Origin: Clostridia bacterium
GTDB lineage: Bacteria > Bacillota > Clostridia > Oscillospirales > Acutalibacteraceae
Direction of reading: 5' to 3'
Assembly: GCA_017465465.1 (NCBI GenBank)
Contig: JAFTWE010000027.1
Span: forward strand, 1 to 59,923
Length of the DNA stretch: 59,923 bases
Shown piece after piece: positions 1 to 7,464 of the stretch. The notes beneath the pieces were generated by a model that was not told the origin of the DNA, did not search any database, and saw only the letters and a program-made list of their open reading frames with translations. The stretch's first letter is position 1; every line of letters begins with the position of its first letter. Both the position numbers and the translations under genes were made by a program.

Positions 1-1
1 A

Positions 2-1345
2 GATGTTATGAACATCATCGAGATGGAACAGCCGGAGGGTGTTATTGCAACCCTGGGCGGTCAGACTGCTATCAATCTGGCAGAACCTCTCAGAGACCGT
101 GGAGTGAAAATCATCGGCACCGACTGCGATGCTATTGAGCGCGCGGAAAACCGTGATGCCTTTGAAAAACTGCTCATTTCCTTGAACATTCCGCAGCCGA
201 AAGGTCAGGCAGTAACCAGTATCGAAGCCGGCATTCAGGCAGCTGAAGAAATCGGTTATCCCGTGCTTGTCCGTCCCAGCTTTGTGCTCGGTGGCAGAGC
301 TATGCAGATCGTCGCCAAGGAAGAAGCACTCCGTAACTACCTGAAGACTGCCGTAGAAATTGACGAGGATAAGCCGGTTTTGGTGGATAAGTACATTCGT
401 GGTAAAGAGGTTGAGGTGGATGCCATCTGTGACGGCAAGCGCGTATTTGTCCCCGGTATTATGGAGCTTGTGGAGCGAACCGGCGTACATTCCGGCGACT
501 CTATCAGTGTGTACCCGTCCTACAGCCTTTCGGATAAGGTGAAAAAGACCATTCTTGACTATACCGAAAAACTTGGGCTCGGCATCGGCATTATCGGTCT
601 GTTCAACATTCAGTTTATTGTGGATGAACACGATGACGTTTATATCATCGAAGTTAATCCGCGTTCTTCGAGAACCGTACCGTTCCTGTCGAAAGCCACC
701 GGATACAGTCTTGCGGATATTGCGACTCGCTGCAACCTCGGTATGTCTCTCGCAGAGCAAGGAATCTTTGACATCTATCCGAAGGAAAAGGAACGCTATT
801 ATGTAAAGGCTCCCGCATTCTCCTTCTCCAAGCTTCGTGGTATGGATGCTTATCTCTCGCCCGAAATGAAGTCTACGGGTGAGGCGATCGGCTACGACGA
901 AAAACTACACAGAGCCGCTTACAAGGCGATGGTAGCCTCGGGACTTACGCTTCGCAACTACGGAACGGTCGTTGTCAGCGTTGCCGATGAGGATAAAGAG
1001 GAAACGCTGCCGCTTGTCCGCCGTTTCTACAATATGGGCTTTAATATTGAAGCCACCACGCTGACAGGCGAATTTCTGAAGGCAAACGGTATCCGAACCC
1101 GTATCCGCCATAAGCCCAGCGAAGGTAGCGAAGAGGTTCTGGATTCCATCCGTGCCGGCTATGTCAGTTATGTTATCAACACCCGCGCCATTCTTTCGGG
1201 AAAGCACTTTGGAGATGGTATCGCTATTCGTCAATGTGCAGCACAGAATAATATTACGATGCTGACCTCTCTGGATACCGTGAGAATGCTTCTTGATGTG
1301 CTGGAGGAGGTTACGCTCGGTATCTCTACGATTGATGCAAAATGA
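2..1345 (+). CDS. carB: Carbamoyl-phosphate synthase large subunit, 3' part only
   Basis: Makes carbamoyl phosphate from bicarbonate, ammonia and ATP for pyrimidines and arginine. Only the C-terminal ~40% of a ~1,070-residue protein is in the window. The frame is open to base 2, reading D-V before the internal Met at base 8, so that Met is not the start. Visible are the second ATP-grasp domain (IGYPVLVRPSFVLGGRAMQ and VYIIEVNPRSSRTVPFLSKA) and the C-terminal allosteric MGS-like domain (VVVSVADEDKEE onward). The stop overlaps the dapF ribosome site, so this is the upstream end of the carB-dapF-dapL-amidase-nadE operon. Identity is clear from the motifs. Confidence 0.96.
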   Translation, partial: DVMNIIEMEQPEGVIATLGGQTAINLAEPLRDRGVKIIGTDCDAIERAENRDAFEKLLISLNIPQPKGQAVTSIEAGIQAAEEIGYPVLVRPSFVLGGRAMQIVAKEEALRNYLKTAVEIDEDKPVLVDKYIRGKEVEVDAICDGKRVFVPGIMELVERTGVHSGDSISVYPSYSLSDKVKKTILDYTEKLGLGIGIIGLFNIQFIVDEHDDVYIIEVNPRSSRTVPFLSKATGYSLADIATRCNLGMSLAEQGIFDIYPKEKERYYVKAPAFSFSKLRGMDAYLSPEMKSTGEAIGYDEKLHRAAYKAMVASGLTLRNYGTVVVSVADEDKEETLPLVRRFYNMGFNIEATTLTGEFLKANGIRTRIRHKPSEGSEEVLDSIRAGYVSYVINTRAILSGKHFGDGIAIRQCAAQNNITMLTSLDTVRMLLDVLEEVTLGISTIDAK

Positions 1346-1355
1346 GGTGAATCAA

Positions 1356-2150
1356 ATGAAATTTACAAAAATGCACGGACTCGGAAATGACTATCTGTAT
1401 GTGTACGGAGAAGTGCCCGAGAACATTGCAGAGCTTTCCGGGAAACTATCCGAGCGGCATTTCGGCGCAGGCTCGGATGGGATGATCTATATTTCAAAAT
1501 CGAACATTGCCGATTTTAAGATGCGGATCTTCAATGCGGACGGAAGTGAAGCCAAAATGTGCGGTAACGGCATCCGCTGTGTTGGAAAATTCGTTTACGA
1601 CAAGGGCTACACCGATAAAAAGTTTCTCAGCATTGAAACATTATCGGGCGTTAAATACCTGACACTGCAGGTCGTAGGCGGCAAAGTTAAAACTGTTACC
1701 GTGGATATGGGGCAAGCAAAAGCAGAAAAGCCGATGAATCTCACGGTCGATGGTGAAACAGTATCGCTTATTCCCGTATCAGTCGGCAATCCCCATGCGG
1801 TCATTTTTGTAGATGATATTGAAACAGCACCCCTCACAACTCTTGGTCCCAAGATCGAGCATCATCCCGATTTTCCTGACGGTGTGAATGTGGAGTTCGT
1901 GGAAGTGCTGGGAGCCGATAAACTGCGTATGCGGGTATGGGAACGCGGTAGCGGTGTTACGATGGCGTGTGGAACCGGTGCCTGTGCCTCTGTCATGGCA
2001 GCGATTGCCGCAAAGCATTGCCACTATGATGAGACTGTTTCCGTAGTGCTTGACGGAGGAATACTGAAAATTCAAATTGCATCGGATAACACCGTTCAAA
2101 TGACCGGTCCGGCAGAGACAATATATGAAGGAGAAACAGAGATATGTTAA
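1356..2150 (+). CDS. dapF: Diaminopimelate epimerase
   Basis: Converts LL- to meso-diaminopimelate for lysine and peptidoglycan. The 264-residue length is normal for the family. Both catalytic Cys contexts are present: ADGSEAKMCGNGIRC (Cys about residue 69) and VTMACGTGACAS near residue 210. The N-terminal MKFTKMHGLGNDY is the family signature. I chose ATG 1356 because GAGGTGA lies just upstream; a longer reading from 1293 only runs back into carB. The 3' end overlaps dapL by a few bases, implying translational coupling. Confidence 0.96.
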   Translation: MKFTKMHGLGNDYLYVYGEVPENIAELSGKLSERHFGAGSDGMIYISKSNIADFKMRIFNADGSEAKMCGNGIRCVGKFVYDKGYTDKKFLSIETLSGVKYLTLQVVGGKVKTVTVDMGQAKAEKPMNLTVDGETVSLIPVSVGNPHAVIFVDDIETAPLTTLGPKIEHHPDFPDGVNVEFVEVLGADKLRMRVWERGSGVTMACGTGACASVMAAIAAKHCHYDETVSVVLDGGILKIQIASDNTVQMTGPAETIYEGETEIC

Positions 2151-3334
2151 AACCAAACACGAGATATAAGGAACTGAAAGACACCTATTTATTCAACACG
2201 ATTTACCGTAAGACAAACGAATATCTGGCGGCTAACCCCGAAAAAAAAGTGCTGCGAATGGGTGTTGGAGATGTATCCCTGCCGCTGTGTGATGCAGTTA
2301 TCAAAGCTTTGCACAAAGCTGTTGACGATCAGGCAAACGCCGCCACATTTCACGGTTATATGCCCGAAATCGGTGATGCTTCTCTGCGCCGTGCCATTGA
2401 GGGCTATTATAAGAAAATGGGTACGACCGTTACCGAAAACGAGATCTTCGTTTCAAGTGGTGCCTGCGACGACTTAGGCGATATACTGGAACTGTTCGAT
2501 CAGGATAATACCGTTATGGTAATTGAACCGGCATATCCCGAATATGTGGATACCAATATCCTTGCAGGAAGAAAAATTATTCACTTAGCGTCCGGCGAAG
2601 AAAACGGTTTTTTACCCGAACCGAACGAAGAAGCAGAAGCGGACATCCTCTATATCTGCTCACCGAATAATCCTACCGGTGCTGTGTTTAACCGTAATCA
2701 GCTGCAGGCTTGGGTGGACTTTGCTAATGAGATCGGTGCCGTTATCCTGTTTGATGCGGCGTATGAGATCTTCATTGAGGAGGAGAACATTCCACACAGC
2801 ATCTATGAGCTGGACGGTGCCGACAAGTGCGCTATCGAAATCTGCTCACTTTCCAAAACAGCGGGATTTACCGGCACGCGTCTTGGCTATACCGTTGTTC
2901 CTCGTAATCTTGTGCGCGGCGGTATGAACCTGAATGAAATGTGGTCGCGTAACCGTGAGACCAGAACAAACGGTGTTTCCTATATCCTTCAAAAAGGTGC
3001 CTTGGCGGTATTTACGCCGGAGGGACAACAGCAGATCCACGATAATCTTCGCGCATATAAGGAAAACGCCTCCTACTTTATGGAGGCATTGAATGCTGCA
3101 GGTATTTGGTACACAGGCGGCAAGAACTCGCCCTATATCTGGATGAAATGCCCTCACGGTATGAGCGGTTGGGAGTTCTTTGATTATCTGCTCAAAGAAA
3201 TTCAAGTCGTAGGTATTCCCGGTGATGGCTTTGGTGAGTGCGGAAAAGGCTATTTCCGTTTCTCCACGTTCGGAAAACCCGAAGAAACCAAGGAAGCGGC
3301 AAACAGACTCTGCAAGCTACTTATAAAGGAGTAA
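2144..3334 (+). CDS. dapL: LL-diaminopimelate aminotransferase
   Basis: PLP-dependent class I/II aminotransferase that makes LL-diaminopimelate from tetrahydrodipicolinate in one step, giving the DapF substrate. The 396-residue length and the start (YKELKDTYLFNTIYRKTNEY) match DapL. The PLP-lysine motif SLSKTAGFTGTRLGY lies near residue 240, and the SPNNPTGAVF motif is in the large domain. This route is typical of Clostridia. It overlaps dapF upstream and is followed after 5 bases by the amidase gene. Confidence 0.93.
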   Translation: MLKPNTRYKELKDTYLFNTIYRKTNEYLAANPEKKVLRMGVGDVSLPLCDAVIKALHKAVDDQANAATFHGYMPEIGDASLRRAIEGYYKKMGTTVTENEIFVSSGACDDLGDILELFDQDNTVMVIEPAYPEYVDTNILAGRKIIHLASGEENGFLPEPNEEAEADILYICSPNNPTGAVFNRNQLQAWVDFANEIGAVILFDAAYEIFIEEENIPHSIYELDGADKCAIEICSLSKTAGFTGTRLGYTVVPRNLVRGGMNLNEMWSRNRETRTNGVSYILQKGALAVFTPEGQQQIHDNLRAYKENASYFMEALNAAGIWYTGGKNSPYIWMKCPHGMSGWEFFDYLLKEIQVVGIPGDGFGECGKGYFRFSTFGKPEETKEAANRLCKLLIKE

Positions 3335-3339
3335 TTGGT

Positions 3340-4119
3340 ATGAAAATTTCGTGTTTGCAAATGAATATGAAGCTCGGTTGTCCGGAGGAGAACTTTGCAC
3401 ACGCAGAACAGTTAATTTGCAATGCGATGAATGATAACCCCGACGTATTGGTATTGCCGGAAACGTGGAATACCGGATTTTTCCCGAAAGAAAACCTTGC
3501 CGAGTTATCCTGTAAGGACGGGGATGAAGTAAAATCTCATATCGGCGCTCTGGCAAAGCAGTACGGTGTCAATATCGTAGCAGGCTCGGTATCAAATGTT
3601 TGGGATGGGAAAGTGTTCAATACTGCTATGGTCTTTGACCGAGACGGCGAGTGCATTGCTGAATATGATAAGACGCATCTGTTTACGCCTATGGGAGAAG
3701 ATGACTACTATACTTGTGGCGACCACCTATGTCGCTTTACTCTCGACGGTGTAAGGTGCGGTGTTATCATCTGCTACGATGTGCGTTTTCCCGAGCTGAC
3801 CCGTAACCTTGCTTTGCAAGGACTTGATATGCTGTTTGTAGTGTCTCAGTGGCCAAAGGAACGCATCTTTCATCTGCGCACGCTTACCACTGCCAGAGCT
3901 ATTGAAAATCAGATGTTTGTGGTATGCTGCAATTCCTGCGGAACAGCCGGTAAAACTGTATATGGCGGCAATTCCGCCATTATCGAACCTTTTGGAAAAA
4001 CGCTTGCAATTGCCGGGGAAAGTGAAGAAATCATATCCGCAGCCTGTGATATGAAGATTCTTTCTGATATTCGCGGCAGCATACCTGTGTTCCGTGACAG
4101 ACGCCCGGAGCTTTACTGA
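3340..4119 (+). CDS. Carbon-nitrogen hydrolase (nitrilase superfamily, omega-amidase/YafV-like)
   Basis: A 259-residue stand-alone amidase. The catalytic triad is visible: Glu in VLVLPETWN, Lys in EYDKTHLF and Cys in GVIICYDVRFPEL. The DKTHLF and CYDVRFPE contexts resemble Nit2/YafV omega-amidases, which hydrolyse 2-oxoglutaramate or similar amides. I chose ATG 3340 (AAAGGAG upstream); the longer frame from 3238 lies inside dapL. It sits directly before an ammonia-type nadE, so an ammonia-supplying role is conceivable, but the motifs fit omega-amidase better than the NadE glutaminase domain. Confidence 0.85.
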   Translation: MKISCLQMNMKLGCPEENFAHAEQLICNAMNDNPDVLVLPETWNTGFFPKENLAELSCKDGDEVKSHIGALAKQYGVNIVAGSVSNVWDGKVFNTAMVFDRDGECIAEYDKTHLFTPMGEDDYYTCGDHLCRFTLDGVRCGVIICYDVRFPELTRNLALQGLDMLFVVSQWPKERIFHLRTLTTARAIENQMFVVCCNSCGTAGKTVYGGNSAIIEPFGKTLAIAGESEEIISAACDMKILSDIRGSIPVFRDRRPELY

Positions 4120-4134
4120 AAAGAGGTTTATTCC

Positions 4135-4866
4135 ATGCGTGATTATAAGGTTGAATTTAAAAAGAGAGTCGAATTTATAAAGTCCATTCTTGCTGAGAGC
4201 GGAGCAAAAGGAATTGTTTACGGCAACAGTGGAGGCAAGGATTCCGCTTTGGTCGGTATTCTCTGTAAAGCGGCTTGTGATAACACGGAGGGTATTATCT
4301 TGCCGTGTACTTCTAAAAGAAACTATGATGAAGATGCTGCCGATGCCAAGGTGGTTGCCGAAAAATATAATATTGAAACCCGAACTGTTGATCTGACGCC
4401 TGTAAAAGAAGCCGAGCTCAAAGCCCTTGACGGCGTTGCTACCTTAAATGCGGCGGCACTTTCCAATATAGCACCGAGACTTCGTATGCTCACCTTGTAT
4501 GCGGTTGCCGCAGCGGAAAACCGACTGGTTGCCGGCACGGGCAATAAAAGCGAAGCTTATGTAGGTTACTTTACCAAGTGGGGCGATGGTGCTTACGATT
4601 TTAATCCCATTGCAGATCTTACCGTTACCGAGATATATGAATTTTTGCGTTATCTTGATGCTCCGAAGTGCGTTATAGAAAAAGCCCCATCTGCGGCACT
4701 CTTTGACGGACAGACCGATGAAACAGAAATGGGAGTAACATATGCCGAGCTTGACACATATCTTTCCGGCGGCGTTATTCCAGCAGATAAGAAAGAAATC
4801 GTTGAACGTATGCATAGGACAAGTGAACATAAAAGGAAGGGAATTTCAGTTTATACATATAAATAA
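4135..4866 (+). CDS. nadE: NAD synthetase, ammonia-dependent short form
   Basis: Amidates deamido-NAD to NAD using ATP. The 243-residue form lacks the N-terminal glutaminase domain. The PP-loop SGGKDS is at residues 32-37, and the family blocks LVAGTGNKSEAYVGYFTKWGD and DFNPIADLTVTEIYEFLR follow. ATG 4135 comes after an AGAGG site. It is the last gene of the operon; a strong hairpin begins 8 bases after the stop. Confidence 0.94.
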   Translation: MRDYKVEFKKRVEFIKSILAESGAKGIVYGNSGGKDSALVGILCKAACDNTEGIILPCTSKRNYDEDAADAKVVAEKYNIETRTVDLTPVKEAELKALDGVATLNAAALSNIAPRLRMLTLYAVAAAENRLVAGTGNKSEAYVGYFTKWGDGAYDFNPIADLTVTEIYEFLRYLDAPKCVIEKAPSAALFDGQTDETEMGVTYAELDTYLSGGVIPADKKEIVERMHRTSEHKRKGISVYTYK

Positions 4867-4873
4867 AAACATC

Positions 4874-4915
4874 AAAGCTCCCTGTTTCGGCACTAAACCG
4901 ATTCAGGGAGCTTTT
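4874..4915. terminator. Bidirectional intrinsic terminator after nadE
   Basis: Perfect 11-bp inverted repeat AAAGCTCCCTG (4874-4884) / CAGGGAGCTTT (4904-4914) between the convergent nadE and the minus-strand gene ending at 4919. The stem has A-rich and T-rich outer ends, so it can serve both strands. It marks the boundary between the biosynthetic operon and the mobile-element genes. Confidence 0.8.
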
Positions 4916-4918
4916 CCG

Positions 4919-5776
4919 TTATGTCCTAATTTTCACCGCAGACACACCGCCCATTTCAGGCTTTTTCTCCATATACCCTTCGGGTATTTTGCCTTCGTAT
5001 GCTTCAAAATAAGTTGCAGAACCGAGATAAGCAGAGATGTTAGTCCCCGGTATAATCACCCAGTCGGAGTCGGGCTCTTTGTTTGCGATATAGTATTCGG
5101 CAAGAGTAATCATTAGCCTTTCTGTTTTCGCGTTTACACCGTAAGCCTTGATTTTTTGGAGTGTTTCATCGGGCAGTACAACCGCTTCAGTACGCAACGG
5201 ACCGAGAACAAGTGCATCAGCAATAGCTGTGTCAAAAAGCAAAGGAAAATCAGCTGATGATCGGTTGTTATAAATCGAATACTGAAACTGTATCAGCTTG
5301 TTAGCCCAAGTGCTTTCAATAGATTTTAAGGTCTTCTTTTCGGCAAAGCAGTGAAGCTTCTTTGTAACATTATCTTTGTTCTTCTTAATGTAACCGGAAA
5401 GAGAATGTAAGTATCTGTAATACCAGCCTGCACCGTTTTCATTAACAATATCAGGAAACTCGCTGTGAAGTTCAGGGAATGATGTGTGAAATGCTAATGC
5501 CTTGTTTGCTACTGCTTCATAAGGCAGACTGCACCAAGCACATAAGAAACGTCGTGTTTCTTCTATTCTTGTGTAAGGGTCATCGGTGCGAAGTGTACCG
5601 TCAGCATTATGAAAAAGATAACCTCTTGCAAGAACGGTAAATATACGACTGAAGCCTTTGTTCTGCTTAATCATTCTTACTGTAAATCTGCCTATGAAAG
5701 CAGTTGATTGCTTGCTATCCGCAAGGAAAACGGGAGTGTCTGTATATGCCTTGAATTCAAGCCATTCGTTAGTCAT
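4919..5776 (-). CDS. Unknown protein coupled to the RDR-type polymerase gene
   Basis: About 286 residues, no family recognised, no signal peptide and no membrane segment. I chose ATG 5776 (GGGAG about 9 bases upstream) rather than the frame start at 5800. The start overlaps the stop of the upstream polymerase gene (5769), so the two are probably translated together. The protein is soluble-looking with mixed alpha/beta character, aromatic-rich in the middle (GWYYRYLHSL). It may be a C-terminal or accessory part of the polymerase system; no motif proves this. Confidence 0.7.
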   Translation of the reverse strand: MTNEWLEFKAYTDTPVFLADSKQSTAFIGRFTVRMIKQNKGFSRIFTVLARGYLFHNADGTLRTDDPYTRIEETRRFLCAWCSLPYEAVANKALAFHTSFPELHSEFPDIVNENGAGWYYRYLHSLSGYIKKNKDNVTKKLHCFAEKKTLKSIESTWANKLIQFQYSIYNNRSSADFPLLFDTAIADALVLGPLRTEAVVLPDETLQKIKAYGVNAKTERLMITLAEYYIANKEPDSDWVIIPGTNISAYLGSATYFEAYEGKIPEGYMEKKPEMGGVSAVKIRT

Positions 5777-7355
5777 ATATTTTATCTCCCTTCCTTGCAA
5801 ATCTTGTTATGTGCCTGTAATAAGCATCATAAAGAAAATCACGCTTACCGAGAGCCACAATATACTTTACCGAAGCATTGAAAGAGATAACGTGAGTCTC
5901 AATTATCCTCGCCGCTTCCTTTGAAACAGTTTCACGGTAATTGCCTACAGGATTTCTGAGATAGACTTTTACCATCAAGGTCAGCTCCTCGGAATCGTTA
6001 GGATACTGCATAGCAGAAGCGTTTGCAGATATGTTGTAGTTACGGGTCTCGGTAATGATGTCAGGCAACAATTTGTACCCGCCGAAACGGAAATCTGCAA
6101 AGATGTCATAATATTCTCTGTACTCTTCTTCGGGCAGATGCTTTATGAGAAAGGCGTATCTTTCTTCCTCTTTCATAAAGTGCCAATTCTCATTTCTTAT
6201 CGCAAAATATATCTCATTTGCTCGTTCTTCGGGCAGGTTGATGAATACTGCGGCAAGCTCGTCTGCTTCGTAATCGTTTTCCTTGTTCTGCATATACAGA
6301 ATACGGTTAATGTCATTGTGCTTTGCTTTTATCTTACTTGCGGCGTGTCGCCTTGCCCTTATTCTTTTAAGACACTCTTCATAATCAGAGATTACTCTGC
6401 CAACATAATCAAGAATCTTCGGGTCAAGCTTTTTCTCCCAACGGGGCTTTGCAAATGTGAAAAGCTCACTCGCATCAGCCTGATGACATTCTGCCCTTGG
6501 TGTATTCTTTTTCAACTCTCTTGCAAAATACGGAAGCTTTTCAAGGTTAGAGCTGACCTCATCCCAATTCTGACCTTCAAAGAATTTCTTGAAGCGTTCA
6601 TCAAAGGTAGGCTCATACCAACGGCGCTTGCCTTCAGCTTTTTCAATAAGAGCCTTGTATTTAAGGAATGATGTTCTTTCAGCTTTATTGGTTTCAAGAT
6701 ATTCTGTCAGATCGGGCTTTATACCGCTTTTAGCTGAGTCTATCTCAAGACCTGTAAGTATTTCAAGAACTTCCGTTTCCTTTCGGTACTGTTCCTTCTT
6801 TTCATCATCGGTGTTTTCGTCATAGGCGATTATACTACGGTCAAGTGCCGCATTTGAAATCTGACCGACACGGGATGAAAAGGTATTTCGTATTGTTTCA
6901 AAGCGTTTGTACCAATCATTTGCATCGGCAATAATCGGCTCTGCGGATGGTATGCTTAAAAGAGGAAGATTACCGCCGAGTGAGAAATCCCCCTCACTGT
7001 AATTGCTTGCAATACAAGCTGTAAGCTTCGGCTCTGCTACTGTTTTAATCATATCACCGTCAAAATCTGCACCGCCAAGTCTTTCGGCAAGAAGCGAAAC
7101 AGAGTTTACCATGATTACATCAGTAAGACCTGAAAGGTACTTTTCTCTGTAAGTGTCTACCTCCTTTAAAGGTTTTACAAGTGCTTCTTCATTTCGTGCA
7201 ATATGGGGATTACGAAGAAGAGCATAGATATCCTGCTGAGAATATACAGCTCCGGGAGCGTAAAACTCATTCGTATCAAGAAATTCATTTCTTATGTCTG
7301 AGTAAATGTCAGGTCTTCCGCCGTTATTTCTGATAAGCTCATAGAACAATTCCAT
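5769..7355 (-). CDS. RDR/YonO-type RNA polymerase, catalytic C-terminal part (downstream of a frameshift)
   Basis: Holds the catalytic half of a double-psi-beta-barrel RNA polymerase of the eukaryotic RNA-dependent polymerase (RDR/QDE-1) class. Motifs in order: LRNPHIARNE (about residues 47-56, matching the RDR RNP-lhpGD block), GGADFDGDM (metal-binding DFDGD at 97-101), QISNAAL (165-171) and GLEIDSAKSGIKPDL (202-216, matching the RDR D-x-K-x-G block). The rest is helical and basic. ATG 7355 has no ribosome site, and the same frame is open up to about 7489 and reads sensibly (LLVDGDNRFFAADIMELF). The real protein therefore most likely continues from the upstream reading frame (7465-8814) through the A7 run. 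Confidence 0.85.
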   Translation of the reverse strand: MELFYELIRNNGGRPDIYSDIRNEFLDTNEFYAPGAVYSQQDIYALLRNPHIARNEEALVKPLKEVDTYREKYLSGLTDVIMVNSVSLLAERLGGADFDGDMIKTVAEPKLTACIASNYSEGDFSLGGNLPLLSIPSAEPIIADANDWYKRFETIRNTFSSRVGQISNAALDRSIIAYDENTDDEKKEQYRKETEVLEILTGLEIDSAKSGIKPDLTEYLETNKAERTSFLKYKALIEKAEGKRRWYEPTFDERFKKFFEGQNWDEVSSNLEKLPYFARELKKNTPRAECHQADASELFTFAKPRWEKKLDPKILDYVGRVISDYEECLKRIRARRHAASKIKAKHNDINRILYMQNKENDYEADELAAVFINLPEERANEIYFAIRNENWHFMKEEERYAFLIKHLPEEEYREYYDIFADFRFGGYKLLPDIITETRNYNISANASAMQYPNDSEELTLMVKVYLRNPVGNYRETVSKEAARIIETHVISFNASVKYIVALGKRDFLYDAYYRHITRFARKGDKIYD

Positions 7356-7464
7356 AATATCAGCCGCAAAGAAACGGTTGTCACCGTCAACAAGTAAGCG
7401 ACCTATGGAATAATCTTTAAGTAAGCTCTCTGCCGCATCGTCAAGATGACGGACAAAATACGGC

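Noticed and set aside
8..1345. Complete carB from the Met at base 8
   Set aside because: The frame continues to the window edge with family-typical residues, and the protein would lack over half of CarB.
3340..4866. One split glutamine-dependent NAD synthetase
   Set aside because: The amidase motifs (DKTHLF, CYDVRFPE) fit the Nit2/YafV group better than the NadE glutaminase domain; kept only as a low-interest question.
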